A program made the position numbers and the translations under genes. This document shows positions 37,120-47,228 of a DNA stretch of 64,000 bases, piece after piece (the first letter of the stretch is position 1; each line of letters starts with the position of its first letter). Under the pieces are notes generated by a model. It was not told the DNA's origin. It did no database searches and saw only the letters and a program-made list of their open reading frames with translations. The DNA comes from Deltaproteobacteria bacterium (lineage in GTDB: Bacteria > Desulfobacterota > GWC2-55-46 > JADFVP01): the NCBI GenBank assembly GCA_029262515.1, contig JAJCZH010000038.1, forward strand, positions 1-64,000. Direction: 5' to 3'.

Positions 37120-37228
37120 AAACACACCTTGATTGGTATACGCATTTATAAAGATAGCAAAAGCGATTTTTATATATGCAGCAGCAAGCATCTACCGTAA
37201 TACAGCGTAAAAGTGTGAGTATCCCAAG

Positions 37229-37459
37229 ATGGCACTACCTACTACATCGGATAACGACTTTGAATTTGCCCTTATAGGCACCTTTGAACCTCGTATAACC
37301 ATGCAGCTTGTAGCGGAACTGAACAGGCGCAAGATTATCCACAGGGTAAAAGACTCCAGTCAATTTACCTCCACCCTCTATGCCTTGAAACACTCTGCAA
37401 ACGAAGCTACCGAAGTCCTCTCCGACATAAAAAAACAGTATCCGAGAGTCCGTTTATAA
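37229..37459 (+). CDS. Hypothetical 76-residue protein
   Basis: A soluble protein with mixed alpha/beta pattern (FALIGTFEPRITMQLVAELN, RRKIIHRV). It follows the GT2 gene after 109 bases on the same strand. I do not recognise it. No signal, metal site or membrane helix is visible. Confidence 0.5.
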   Translation: MALPTTSDNDFEFALIGTFEPRITMQLVAELNRRKIIHRVKDSSQFTSTLYALKHSANEATEVLSDIKKQYPRVRL

Positions 37460-37555
37460 ACATCCCTTTCAGTCAGAGACTCCAATTCTTAAAAGAGACT
37501 TTGACCGCTCTCATTTGACCGCTCTCAAGAGACACTTTGGCCGAAGCACGGCCTG

Positions 37556-37954
37556 CTAGCCGGCAATAACCTTAACAAGTACGCTTCTGCTTCTCGGCCC
37601 GTCGAACTCCGCAAAGTAGACGCCCTGCCAGGTGCCGAGCATCGGCGCATTCGCCTCAACGATCAAACTTTCCGAAGTACCGAATAGCGAGCTCTTTAGG
37701 TGCCCGTCAGAATTACCCTCAGCGTAATCGAAACCCGGATCATCCTGCTCTATCATCTTTGAGCTTTTCATTACCATATCACTTACTACCGCAGGGTCCG
37801 CATTCTCGTTTATTGTAATCCCGGCCGTCGTATGAGGACAGTAAACGAGCGCAATACCGGACTCAACCCCGGACTCGCGTATAGCATCGACCACCTTCGC
37901 AGTTATATCTATAAACTCTACACGTCTATGCGTCCTGACATCAAACCTGATCAT
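37556..37954 (-). CDS. YjbQ family protein
   Basis: The start is set at 37954, where GAGAGGGGAAAAG precedes the ATG; a longer frame to 37993 has no site. The 132-residue protein has the UPF0047/YjbQ motif CPHTTAGITINENADP and GTWQGVYFAEFDGPR. Members form small homotrimers and some show thiamine-phosphate synthase activity in E. coli; the true role is unclear. Confidence 0.92.
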   Translation of the reverse strand: MIRFDVRTHRRVEFIDITAKVVDAIRESGVESGIALVYCPHTTAGITINENADPAVVSDMVMKSSKMIEQDDPGFDYAEGNSDGHLKSSLFGTSESLIVEANAPMLGTWQGVYFAEFDGPRSRSVLVKVIAG

Positions 37955-38083
37955 CTTTTCCCCTCTCACATTAGACACCGACACGAGAACCACACACCAT
38001 ACATCTCTTGATCTTGATCATTTCCTTATCCGTTAATATATAATAGAATAATACGACAATCAATTACAGGAGGCTAATCTGAA

Positions 38084-38761
38084 ATGAGCAACATACTCGA
38101 CGTAAGGGAGCTGGAGCCGAAAGAGCGCCACTCAACTATATTTAACACTTATGCAGACCTTAAGCAGGGCGATGGTTTCGTACTCGTTAATGACCACGAA
38201 CCGCGCCCGCTTCTCTATCAATTTCAGGCGGAACATGACGGTGAGTTCGAGTGGTGGCCGCTTGAACAAGGCCCCGATGCCTGGAGGATCAGCATTCAAA
38301 AAAGAGAGACAAAAGAACCGAACAGAACCGTAACGGAATTCCTGCAAAATGACCACAGCCGCCTCGACGCCCTCTTCGACCTCTTTAATAATGCTATAAA
38401 AGAGAATGACTGGGAGAACGCTTCGACCAGCTTTGACGAATTCAACCACGGCCTCAGAAGGCACATAAGGGGCGAAGAGGAAATACTCTTCCCTATCTTT
38501 GAGGAGAAGAGCGGCATGACAGAGGCCGGCCCGACCTTTGTGATGAAGATGGAGCACACCGATATTAAAGAGAATCTCGATAATATAAAGAACACAATCG
38601 GAGCGCAAGACTCAGCAGAGGCAACACAAGCGGCAAATCGCCTGCGCCTCACTCTCGGCGACCACAACATGAAAGAGGAACATATTCTTTACCCGGAGTC
38701 CGACTCATTCATTCCCGAAGCCGAACGCGCCGCTGTGGTCAAAAAGATGCAGGCGCTCTGA
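38084..38761 (+). CDS. DUF2249-hemerythrin fusion protein
   Basis: The 225-residue protein has an N-terminal DUF2249 domain (about 4-75, with DGFVLVNDHEPRPL) and a C-terminal HHE hemerythrin bundle (about 80-215). Iron ligands are visible in NDHSRLD, HIRGEEE, MKMEHTDI and GDHNMKEEHILYP. Such proteins bind oxygen or nitric oxide, or repair iron-sulfur clusters. ATG at 38084 has AGGAGG upstream. A strong terminator follows. Confidence 0.92.
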   Translation: MSNILDVRELEPKERHSTIFNTYADLKQGDGFVLVNDHEPRPLLYQFQAEHDGEFEWWPLEQGPDAWRISIQKRETKEPNRTVTEFLQNDHSRLDALFDLFNNAIKENDWENASTSFDEFNHGLRRHIRGEEEILFPIFEEKSGMTEAGPTFVMKMEHTDIKENLDNIKNTIGAQDSAEATQAANRLRLTLGDHNMKEEHILYPESDSFIPEAERAAVVKKMQAL

Positions 38762-38818
38762 TGTAAGCAATTCATATTATTGCAGACATCGACAGGTAAA
38801 ACTCTATTCAATAACCGA

Positions 38819-38854
38819 TAAAGGGCGCGAGTATATAGTAACTCGCGCCCTTTA
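38819..38854 (+). terminator. Rho-independent terminator
   Basis: A 14-bp perfect stem (TAAAGGGCGCGAGT, loop ATATAGTA, ACTCGCGCCCTTTA) follows the hemerythrin gene. The T-run after it is short. Confidence 0.75.
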
Positions 38855-39052
38855 TCGTGCCTTTCCATACAAAAAAACAATACCGCAAGATACTCAACAA
38901 AGACCGTGCGGCCTGCAAAAAATTCCTGTAAAATCAGACATATAACCACACTCAGCTATTCCTCAAGACTTTCACTGCAAGAGCGATATATTGATTATTA
39001 TTCCGCTTTTTTATACAATGATAGAAAGTTAATTTTCTCCCCCGGAGTTATC

Positions 39053-40141
39053 ATGAAACAGATACAGTACAGCAAACCAACAATCAGCCTCGACGAAGAA
39101 GAGTATAAAGAAATAAGGGCCGTTTTAGAGTCGGGCTGGGTCTCAATAGGCAAACATGTAGAAGAGCTTGAGAACGAATTCAAGAGGCGCTACAACGTCA
39201 AGCATGCCATTGCATGCTCATGTTGTACGCAGGGCCTCGTCATAGCCCTCAAGGCCGCAGGGTGGCGCAACAAACGTATTGCGGTGCCGGCCTTCACATG
39301 GCCAAGCACCATCTTCGCGATAGAGTCGAATATCGGCAACGTACCGCTCTTTTGCGATATAGACGCCGAGACATGGTTAATAGACCTCGCTACCCTCGAC
39401 GATGAGTCGTACGATGTGGTACTTGCGGTGGATACCTTCGGCAATCAGGCAGAAGTTGATACCGACAAACCTGTTATCTACGATGCCGCGCACGGTTTCG
39501 ACCTCGAAAAACTTGGACACAGGGGTGTGGCCGAGGTCGTCTCCTTCTCATTTACAAAGGTAGTCACCGCCTCGGAAGGCGGCATGATCCTGACCAACCA
39601 CGACGACATAGCGAAGACCGCATATGAACTGCGTCGCCTATCGAGCAGAATGGAGGAAATCAACGCCATTATAGCGCTCAGCTCAATCAATAAATATAAA
39701 GCGAACAGGGATATAAAGAACGACATAATAGAAGGCTACAAAAAAGGCCTCGACTTCAACTACACGCTGCAACGGATTCCGGAGTGCACCAACAACTCCG
39801 TCTTCTCAATACTTTTGAACAACTCGTACGCACGTGATGCTGCCGTTACGGAACTGAATAGTAACGGCATAGAGGTTAAGACGTATTATGAGCCGATGGT
39901 AGAGGGTCTCGTCAATACTGACCAGATCTACTCACGCATAATCTCACTTCCGATGTACGACGAAATCGTACCTGAAGTAGACCGAATCTGCGAGCTTATG
40001 AACAGAAGCGTGCACAACAGCGCAGACACGAACACCGCTAAGAGCGAGAACGGTACGGGCGCCGAGCTTCCGGGAAAGGCCTATCTTATGGAGAGCGGCT
40101 ACCTCATGAAATACCTCAGGCGCGAGACAAAAGTAAAATAA
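39053..40141 (+). CDS. DegT/DnrJ/EryC1-family aminotransferase
   Basis: The start at 39053 is set by CGGAG 8 bases upstream and by MKQIQYSKPTISLDEEE, the usual N-terminus; a longer frame has no site. The 362-residue PLP enzyme has SGWVSIGKHVEELE, PAFTWPST, VDTFGNQ and the catalytic Lys in SFTKVVTASEGG. It transaminates a sugar-nucleotide ketone or a similar substrate. The C-terminal extension past about 325 (NTAKSENGTGAELPGKAY) is unusual. It overlaps the following gene by one base. Confidence 0.9.
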   Translation: MKQIQYSKPTISLDEEEYKEIRAVLESGWVSIGKHVEELENEFKRRYNVKHAIACSCCTQGLVIALKAAGWRNKRIAVPAFTWPSTIFAIESNIGNVPLFCDIDAETWLIDLATLDDESYDVVLAVDTFGNQAEVDTDKPVIYDAAHGFDLEKLGHRGVAEVVSFSFTKVVTASEGGMILTNHDDIAKTAYELRRLSSRMEEINAIIALSSINKYKANRDIKNDIIEGYKKGLDFNYTLQRIPECTNNSVFSILLNNSYARDAAVTELNSNGIEVKTYYEPMVEGLVNTDQIYSRIISLPMYDEIVPEVDRICELMNRSVHNSADTNTAKSENGTGAELPGKAYLMESGYLMKYLRRETKVK

Positions 40142-41439
40142 TGAAGCTTACCTTGATAGAACCGAAGTACTTTAATATATGGGAGTCAATAGGGCTTGCA
40201 TATATCTCCAGCTACTGCAAAAAAAATTATGAGGGTCCGCTCGAAGTAGAGTACTTCCAGGGCTACTTCGATTCGGATAAAGAGATAATAGAAGGCGCGC
40301 GCGACTCCGATGTTGTGGGCTTCTCATGCACCTCACCAACATTTAAACACGGTGTTCAACTCGCCAGAGCACTAAAAGAGATTAACCCTAATATACATAT
40401 AGTCTTCGGCGGCTTTCACGTCTCGGCACTTGCCGAAACGATCGACGAAGAAGCCATAGATCAGTTTGTTGCGGGAGAGGGCGAGAGCGCTTTCCTGCAG
40501 ATTCTCAACGGCAACAGAGAACGCATTCTCTGCGGCGATGCGGTTGAGTTCGACTCTCTGCCGTGGCCCGACAGAGAGGTCATCAAAAACAGGCGAACCA
40601 TAGACCTCTGCGAGAAGATGGCAGGGGTGCGTATTACAAGTTTCCAGGCAAACAGGGTCTGTCCGTTCAGGTGCAGATTCTGTGCCGAAAAGACGGTTAC
40701 AGGCACCTTCAACAGAAAGACAAACCCCGTACGGTCGCGCGACGTATCCGACCTGCTCGATGAAATAGAAGCTGTCTCAAAAGAGTATGACCTCAATTAC
40801 TTTAAATTCGTGGACGCAACATTCGACACCTCGCCCGAGTACGTTATCGCCTTCTGCAAAGAGAAGATACGGCGCAAGGTAACTACCCGCTGGGAGTGCA
40901 TGATCCATGCCAGCATTGCGAACAGAGAGATGTTCAAATGGCTCAAAGAGGCGCAGTGCAACCAGATAAACGTCGGATGCGAAAGCGGCAGCCCGAAAAT
41001 ATTGAGAGAGATACAGAAAGGCACTACGGTAGAAAAGATCGAGTCTGTCTTTAAGTGGGCCAGGGAACACGGCATTGAACGGCGCGCCTTCTTCCTGCTC
41101 GGCATGCCGGGTGAGACAAAAGAGGACATAGAGATGACGGAACAGTTGGTCGAAAGAATAGAGCCTGAGGTCTTCGGAGTGACCATACTCTGCCCGTACC
41201 CCGGAAGCGACCTCTACGATAGTGAGTCGATGCAGGATATTGAGTGGGAACAGACGGACGAGTACTCGAACGACTTCTGGAGTACCGATCACTTTACAAA
41301 CTCTGAGCTCAAAGAGTGGCAGAAGTACCTGACAGACAAGTTCAAAGACCGGCTATCGTGGCATAACCGTATTACGATCGAGCAGAACGCCGACATGGAC
41401 TCTGCCTCCAAGGCCTCTACTGAGAGCAACTCCGAATGA
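40141..41439 (+). CDS. B12-binding radical SAM protein
   Basis: The 432-residue protein has an N-terminal cobalamin-binding Rossmann-like domain (VVGFSCTSPTFKHGV, VFGGFHVSAL), then a radical SAM domain with CPFRCRFCAEK and CESGSPKILREIQKGT. Members methylate or rearrange lipids, bacteriochlorophyll and glycans. Its gene overlaps both neighbours, so it acts in the same pathway. The substrate is unknown. Confidence 0.9.
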   Translation: MKLTLIEPKYFNIWESIGLAYISSYCKKNYEGPLEVEYFQGYFDSDKEIIEGARDSDVVGFSCTSPTFKHGVQLARALKEINPNIHIVFGGFHVSALAETIDEEAIDQFVAGEGESAFLQILNGNRERILCGDAVEFDSLPWPDREVIKNRRTIDLCEKMAGVRITSFQANRVCPFRCRFCAEKTVTGTFNRKTNPVRSRDVSDLLDEIEAVSKEYDLNYFKFVDATFDTSPEYVIAFCKEKIRRKVTTRWECMIHASIANREMFKWLKEAQCNQINVGCESGSPKILREIQKGTTVEKIESVFKWAREHGIERRAFFLLGMPGETKEDIEMTEQLVERIEPEVFGVTILCPYPGSDLYDSESMQDIEWEQTDEYSNDFWSTDHFTNSELKEWQKYLTDKFKDRLSWHNRITIEQNADMDSASKASTESNSE

Positions 41440-42869
41440 AGAAAGTCACTATTATCGGGGCGGGCCTGACCGGGCTGACACTCGCATCTATCCTCGCCAA
41501 CAAAGGCCATTCAGTAACCATCCTCGAAAAGGAGGCAACTGTCGGCGGCCTTGCGCGTACATACGAATTCGAGGGACAGCTCTTCGACCCAGGTCCCCAC
41601 GAGTTCTGCACCAACAACCCGGTACTCATCAATATGTTAAAAGAGGTCCTCGGAGACGACTTTCTGGTCTGCCATAAAAAGGCCGCCCAATTTTTTATGG
41701 GGCGTATGATCGACTTTCCGGTTCGCCCGCTCCATTTTTTCGGACAGATGGACAAGCTGCTTATACTTAAAATCATGGCCGAGCTTGTCTACTTCCGGTT
41801 CAAGAACCTCGTGGCCGAGACCATGGACTACTCATTCGAGCACTGGGTAACGAACCGCTTCGGCTCTACCATGTATGAACTCTACTTCAAACCTTATACC
41901 GAAAAAGTCTGGGGCGTTGAGCCGAGCCTGCTAGACCCCAGAACAGCTTCGGAGCGAATAGCCTTCAACTCTGTTTTCGATATTCTCCACCAGACGCTCA
42001 ACTACTACCTCTTCCATAAAGAACAGTACAACTCGGCGCATAACCCGTTAAAATCTACCTTCTACTACGCAAAAAAGGGCATCGGCAACCTCAGCGACAA
42101 GCTTTATGACAAATGCGTGAACGCCGGCTGCGAAGTACTCTTTAACTGGCAACTTGAATCCATCACCCTAAAAGACGGTAATGCGGCCTCTGTTACCAGC
42201 ACCCGGGGCGACATCAGAAAAGGGTTCGATACACTCGTAAATACGGTGCCGATGACTGCGCTCAACAGCGCGCTCGACAGAGATGATCTCAACACCGACC
42301 TTGACTTCCGCTCCATGGCCTTCTGCTACCTCGACATACCCAAAGCAGAACTCGATGACTTCCACTGGATATACTTTCCGGAGCGTGAGTACTCATTTCA
42401 GAGAATAACCGACTTCTCGCACTTCAACGCCGATATGACCAAAAACGGGCACACAGGAGTCTGTGCCGAGATTGCCTGCTTCGAGGGTGACGAACTCTGG
42501 CATATGAACGACGCCGAAATTGTAAAACTTACTGTCAAGGACCTCATGGCCTCCGGGCTCTTGAAGGACGATAAAGGGGTCAAGGGCTGGGTCACAAGAG
42601 AGAAGCACGCCTACCCGCTTCAGATAAACGGCTTTATAGAGCATGTCGCAAAGTCGATAGAATATTTTAAAACAATACCGAATCTCGTCACCTCGGGCAG
42701 GCAGGGACTCTTCAAGTACTGCAACATGAACGAGTGCATGGAAATGGCGATAGAACTCGCCGAATCGATCGACAAAGGCGCGGAGCACTCCTTTTCACTC
42801 GACTCCTCGTGGACTGGCGCGGGCAATGTCCCGAAAAAATCACCTGAAAAAAGAGCGACCGGAGCGTAA
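41436..42869 (+). CDS. FAD-dependent oxidoreductase, UDP-galactopyranose mutase/protoporphyrinogen oxidase-like
   Basis: The 477-residue flavoprotein has a dinucleotide motif (VTIIGAGLTGLTLASILA), EKEATVGGLARTYEF and GPHEFCTNN. The YFKPYTEKVWGVEP segment is common in UDP-galactopyranose mutase-like and protoporphyrinogen oxidase-like proteins. It overlaps the radical SAM gene (ATGA). The substrate is likely a sugar nucleotide or lipid-linked sugar, inferred from context. Confidence 0.87.
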   Translation: MKKVTIIGAGLTGLTLASILANKGHSVTILEKEATVGGLARTYEFEGQLFDPGPHEFCTNNPVLINMLKEVLGDDFLVCHKKAAQFFMGRMIDFPVRPLHFFGQMDKLLILKIMAELVYFRFKNLVAETMDYSFEHWVTNRFGSTMYELYFKPYTEKVWGVEPSLLDPRTASERIAFNSVFDILHQTLNYYLFHKEQYNSAHNPLKSTFYYAKKGIGNLSDKLYDKCVNAGCEVLFNWQLESITLKDGNAASVTSTRGDIRKGFDTLVNTVPMTALNSALDRDDLNTDLDFRSMAFCYLDIPKAELDDFHWIYFPEREYSFQRITDFSHFNADMTKNGHTGVCAEIACFEGDELWHMNDAEIVKLTVKDLMASGLLKDDKGVKGWVTREKHAYPLQINGFIEHVAKSIEYFKTIPNLVTSGRQGLFKYCNMNECMEMAIELAESIDKGAEHSFSLDSSWTGAGNVPKKSPEKRATGA

Positions 42870-42914
42870 TCGAGTACCGGCCTATTAATCTTGAGAGAAT
42901 AGATAAAATACCTT

Positions 42915-44612
42915 ATGACGAGCAACCTTCAACATTGGATTAAAAATAGAGTAAGCTTAAATACGCTCATTCTGCTGCTACTCTTCGTTGTAGCGCTCGG
43001 AGTGAGGCTTATATATCTACAACAGTTCTCCGAGTACCCGACATTCCGCCATCTCAATATAGATCAGGAATACTACAACCTCTGGGGCAAAAAGATACTG
43101 GCAGAAGGCCTCATCGGCAAAGATGTCTATGAAATGACGCCGCTCTACGCCTACTTTCTAGCCTTCGTATACAAGTTCATCAGCACCGACCTCTATACGG
43201 TAAGGATCATTCAGGCCCTCTTCGGCTCCCTCACCATCGTCTATATCTACAGACTCGCTCTGCTGCTCTTTAACAGCAGAAGAATCGGCATTATCGCAGG
43301 CCTGGCAGGCGCCTTCTACGGCCTGTTTATCATGAACGACGCAATGGTGATGAAGCCTTTTCTCGCCACCTTCTTCTCTGTAATGGCCCTTTACTGGCTT
43401 GTAAAACTGACCGAGAGCAAAGCAAAAGCTTTCATCATCCCTGGCCTGCTTGTAGGGCTTATGATACTGGTGCGCGAGAATGCGCTCTTGCTCGTTGGCG
43501 GCATACCGCTGTGCTTCTTTATACAGCGCGGCATAGGCGTAACGGCTCTAAAGAGGAGCATCTTCTTCGGCATCGGCGTGGCGCTGATGATACTGCCGGT
43601 AACGCTCAGGAACTACGCGGTCTCCGGGGAGTTTATCCCGGTAACGGCAGGGGGCGGAGAGGTCTTCTACATGGCGTACTACGAAGGCTCTAACGGTTAC
43701 TATGTGCCGCCGGACTTCATATACACTGCCAACCCTCTGGCCGAGCATGAAGAGTTCAGACAAGAGGCGATGAAGCGCACGGGTAAAAAGATGTCGTATA
43801 TGGAGAGTTCGGACTACTGGTCGAACGAGGGTTTTAAGTTCGTGAAGAATGAACCGGGCAGAATGGCCTACCTTCTCTACAGGAAGTTTCTCGTCTTCTG
43901 GAACTTTTACGAGACACCAGACAACCAGAATGTCTACTTTATGAGTACGCTTTCGTCAGTGATACGGTACTCGCTCGGCTTCGGCCTGGTGGCCCCGCTA
44001 GGAATACTCGGCATCATAATCTCGATCAGGCAATGGAGAAAACTCTTAATCGTATATGCCTTCTTTCTCGCCTACATGGCCTCGGTACTTATCACGTTCT
44101 ATATATCGAGGTACAGGATACCTACTCTGCCTATCCTTATCATCTTCGCCGCACTTTACGTAGACTGGTTATATGTACGGTTGCGAAGAAAGATGATGCG
44201 CAGCGCCGGAATAACCGTAGCCGTACTGGTACTGCTCTTTTTCGTAGTCAACCACCGCGTGGACGGAGTTGAGCCTTATAAAGACTACTTCCCGACAGAG
44301 TACACGAAACTCGGCAAATCGTATATGCTCGAAGGTAATACAGAAGGCGCAAAAGAGGCGTATCAAAAGATTGTCGATATGCGGCCCGACTTCTTTGCAG
44401 GCCATATGGGGCTCGGCAAGATTGCCCTTAAGCAAGGTCAATTGAAAGAGGCTGCAGTACACTTTACGAATGCAATCAAGGTAAACCCGCGCGACCACAG
44501 GGGGTACCTGAGCCTCGCTATAACTTACAACCGGCTCGGCATGACAAAAGAAGCCCAGGCGATGCTCAACAGAGCTACAAGTTTAAACAGAGGACTCTGG
44601 GGCAAACAGTAG
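42915..44612 (+). CDS. GT-C family glycosyltransferase with C-terminal TPR
   Basis: The 565-residue membrane protein begins with a helix (LILLLLFVVALGVRLIYL) and has about ten helices to residue 450. A DQEYYNLWGKKILAEGL loop near the N-terminus, with acidic residues after the first helix, fits the ArnT/PMT (GT39/GT83) fold. The C-terminal 110 residues form three TPR units (YTKLGKSYMLEGNTEGAKEA onward). It transfers sugars from a polyprenyl-phosphate donor on the periplasmic side. It is the last gene of the cassette. Confidence 0.86.
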   Translation: MTSNLQHWIKNRVSLNTLILLLLFVVALGVRLIYLQQFSEYPTFRHLNIDQEYYNLWGKKILAEGLIGKDVYEMTPLYAYFLAFVYKFISTDLYTVRIIQALFGSLTIVYIYRLALLLFNSRRIGIIAGLAGAFYGLFIMNDAMVMKPFLATFFSVMALYWLVKLTESKAKAFIIPGLLVGLMILVRENALLLVGGIPLCFFIQRGIGVTALKRSIFFGIGVALMILPVTLRNYAVSGEFIPVTAGGGEVFYMAYYEGSNGYYVPPDFIYTANPLAEHEEFRQEAMKRTGKKMSYMESSDYWSNEGFKFVKNEPGRMAYLLYRKFLVFWNFYETPDNQNVYFMSTLSSVIRYSLGFGLVAPLGILGIIISIRQWRKLLIVYAFFLAYMASVLITFYISRYRIPTLPILIIFAALYVDWLYVRLRRKMMRSAGITVAVLVLLFFVVNHRVDGVEPYKDYFPTEYTKLGKSYMLEGNTEGAKEAYQKIVDMRPDFFAGHMGLGKIALKQGQLKEAAVHFTNAIKVNPRDHRGYLSLAITYNRLGMTKEAQAMLNRATSLNRGLWGKQ

Positions 44613-44620
44613 AACAACTG

Positions 44621-45199
44621 TTACGCGACCACCAGCCTGTACTTTCTAAGCCTCTTGTCAACCGCCTTTGCATCCGACATATACCTGTTCAACTCATTCC
44701 AGAAGTACGCAGAGTGACTCTTTATCCTGGTATGAACAAGTTCATGAAGTATAACGTAATCACAGAGTTCATCGGGCAGTTCCGCAAGCTTCATGTTCAG
44801 GCTGATATTATTCTTAAAAGAACAGCTCCCCCAAAGGGTCTTCTGGTTGCGGATAAAAACCTTGTTGTAGCTAAAAGAGTGCCTCTCGGACAGGTACTCA
44901 AGTCTTGCCACTAGCCGTTCGCGAGCAGCACTCTTGTCGAGCTGCGGTAACTGCGCGCAGATCCTCTTACGCTCTTCATGCTCCTCTTCAAACGCGAGCA
45001 TCTTCTGTTGGTGTTTCCTGATCCACTCGGCCTTATGCTCTACAAACTCTTCGGCCATCCTGAAAGTAAAACTCTGCGGTATCGCAACTCTTACTCCATC
45101 GAAAGGTTTAACGGAAATATTGAGATGCCGTGCTCTTTTGCTTCTCTCAAAGAGTACCGGTCCGATACCGTCTATATCTATAATTGTCGATTTTTGCAT
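44621..45199 (-). CDS. YgjP-like M48 family zinc metalloprotein (DUF45)
   Basis: The 192-residue protein has the zinc motif HELVHTRIKSHSAYFW and the family QKTLWGSCSFKNNISLN. It is of the YgjP/DUF45 type, related to SprT-like metallopeptidases. Activity is not established. It converges with the GT-C gene at 8 bases distance and diverges from the ABC-F gene. Confidence 0.9.
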   Translation of the reverse strand: MQKSTIIDIDGIGPVLFERSKRARHLNISVKPFDGVRVAIPQSFTFRMAEEFVEHKAEWIRKHQQKMLAFEEEHEERKRICAQLPQLDKSAARERLVARLEYLSERHSFSYNKVFIRNQKTLWGSCSFKNNISLNMKLAELPDELCDYVILHELVHTRIKSHSAYFWNELNRYMSDAKAVDKRLRKYRLVVA

Positions 45200-45425
45200 A
45201 AATTAACTCTACGGGTACGCCTGGCCCTTGCCAAGAGACTAAAAACAAGCACTTCAACCGCCGGTATTGTACTAATATATACCGCCTTGCGTCAACTTCC
45301 TAAGGACAATTACGGACCAATACCCGGTTAAAATAGAGCAACAGTGGCAATAAGAGAGTATATCGAGGTCAATTTGATAATTTTACTGTTAAGCGCAGCC
45401 ACTTTTATGTTACACTTTTTTGGTT

Positions 45426-47228
45426 ATGATCCAGGTGACCAACCTTACAAAATCATTTAGCGGGATCTCCCTCTTCCAATCCATCTCCTTCTCAGTCGGG
45501 AAAAATGAAATAATCGGCCTGGTAGGACGTAACGGGTCCGGGAAATCTACGCTCTTTAAGATAATTCTCGGTCTCGAGAGTTACGACTCCGGTGATATCA
45601 GCACCCCCAAGACGTATAAGCTCGGTTACCTAGACCAGCATATACATTTCACAAAAAAGACACTCCTGGAAGAGTGCTGCCAGGTTCTTAGCGAAGCAGA
45701 GCAGTACGACCACTACAAAGCAGAAAAGATCCTCTTCGGGCTCGGTTTTACCGAGAGCGACCTCGCCCTTGAGCCGTCCACATTCTCAGGCGGTTTTCAG
45801 CTTCGTATTAATCTGACCAAGACGTTATTACAGAACCCGGACCTCCTGCTTCTCGACGAGCCTACCAACTACCTCGACCTCTTGAGCCTCAGGTGGTTGA
45901 GACGGTTCCTCAAAAGTTTTCGCGGAGAAGCGATCCTTATTACACACGACCGCTCATTCATGGATACGGTTACAACGCATACAATGGGCATCCATAGAGG
46001 TGCACTGACCAAGGTAAAAGGAAATACCGACAAGTACTACACTCAACTTCTGCTCGATGAGGAGATTCACGAAAAGACCCGCATAAACCAGGAGAAGAGG
46101 ATTAAGGACCTGCAGAAGTTTGCTGATAAATTTGGTGCAAAGGCGTCAAAGGCTACGCAGGCCAAGTCTAAACTGCGCCAAATAGACAAGATGGAGGTTC
46201 TTACCGAGATAAAGAAGGAGCATAAGCTCGGTTTCAGATTTAACTACTCAGCCTCTCCTGCCAAGACATTGCTGCAAGTAAACGGACTCGCCTTCTCGTA
46301 CACGGGAAGTAATGAGGATAATCTCTTTGCTAACCTCTCATTCCATATCGGTCCGAAGGATTGCATTGGTGTAATAGGAAAGAACGGCAAGGGAAAGACA
46401 ACTCTACTGAACGTACTTGCAGGAGCTGTAAAGCCGACCTCCGGTGAAGTTGTTTTCAACCCGAACGCCTTGCTCGGTTACTACCAGCAGACAAACCGCA
46501 AGGATCTCAAACCATCGAACACCGTCGCCGAAGAGATCGCGATGGCCAATCCGCATTTGAGCATTTCCCAGTCCAGAGCGATCTGCGGGGCAATGATGTT
46601 CTCAGGAGATGCTGGAGACAAAAAAATATCTGTGCTTTCGGGAGGTGAACAGAGCCGCGTGCTGCTCGGGAAAATCCTGGCCCACCCGTCAAATCTGCTC
46701 TTTCTGGATGAACCGTCTAACCACCTCGACATGGACTCTATCACTATACTGACCAGTGAAGTAAAGAAGTTCCGTGGCGGGCTTGTCATAGTCACTCACA
46801 ACGAAGAGATGCTTCACACGCTGGCCAACAAGCTTATTATCTTCCATAAGGGCGGAGCAGAGTTCTTTCACGGTACTTACGAAGAATTTCTGCAAAATAT
46901 CGGCTGGGAAGAGGAAGCATCTTTAAAAAGATCGAAAGATATAGTGACCGGCAAGAGCACAGATAAGAGTGTTGACAACGACTCTACAGACAGAGCTCGC
47001 GAAGTAATGTCGATTAAGAAAGAATGTAAACAGGTGGAGCGTAGAATAGAGAGGCTCGAAGAGTACATAGAGAGCAAGAACAGGTCGGTTGACGCGATAA
47101 CCAATGACAGTAAAGAGACAAAACAGCTCGACAAACTCTACAAGAACATAACCGAGCTACAGTCCCAGATAGATAATTGCTATACGAAGATGGAAGGACT
47201 GCTTGAGCAGCTTGACTCTCTTGTATAG
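45426..47228 (+). CDS. ABC-F family ATPase
   Basis: The 600-residue protein starts at ATG 45426; a TTG 6 bases upstream is possible. Two ABC domains show Walker A GRNGSGKST and GKNGKGKTT, with signatures FSGGFQLRINL and LSGGEQSRVLL. The first signature is FSGGFQ in place of LSGGE, a known variation. The C-terminus is a charged coiled coil (residues about 535-600). It is of the Uup or YheS type; ribosome-related roles are known for the family. It is not EttA, which is encoded separately. Confidence 0.9.
   Translation: MIQVTNLTKSFSGISLFQSISFSVGKNEIIGLVGRNGSGKSTLFKIILGLESYDSGDISTPKTYKLGYLDQHIHFTKKTLLEECCQVLSEAEQYDHYKAEKILFGLGFTESDLALEPSTFSGGFQLRINLTKTLLQNPDLLLLDEPTNYLDLLSLRWLRRFLKSFRGEAILITHDRSFMDTVTTHTMGIHRGALTKVKGNTDKYYTQLLLDEEIHEKTRINQEKRIKDLQKFADKFGAKASKATQAKSKLRQIDKMEVLTEIKKEHKLGFRFNYSASPAKTLLQVNGLAFSYTGSNEDNLFANLSFHIGPKDCIGVIGKNGKGKTTLLNVLAGAVKPTSGEVVFNPNALLGYYQQTNRKDLKPSNTVAEEIAMANPHLSISQSRAICGAMMFSGDAGDKKISVLSGGEQSRVLLGKILAHPSNLLFLDEPSNHLDMDSITILTSEVKKFRGGLVIVTHNEEMLHTLANKLIIFHKGGAEFFHGTYEEFLQNIGWEEEASLKRSKDIVTGKSTDKSVDNDSTDRAREVMSIKKECKQVERRIERLEEYIESKNRSVDAITNDSKETKQLDKLYKNITELQSQIDNCYTKMEGLLEQLDSLV

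Noticed and set aside
36433-44612. One single operon for the whole glycan region
   Set aside because: The YjbQ gene lies on the opposite strand and a strong terminator follows the hemerythrin gene, so the GT2 gene is separate from the 39-44.6 kb cassette.
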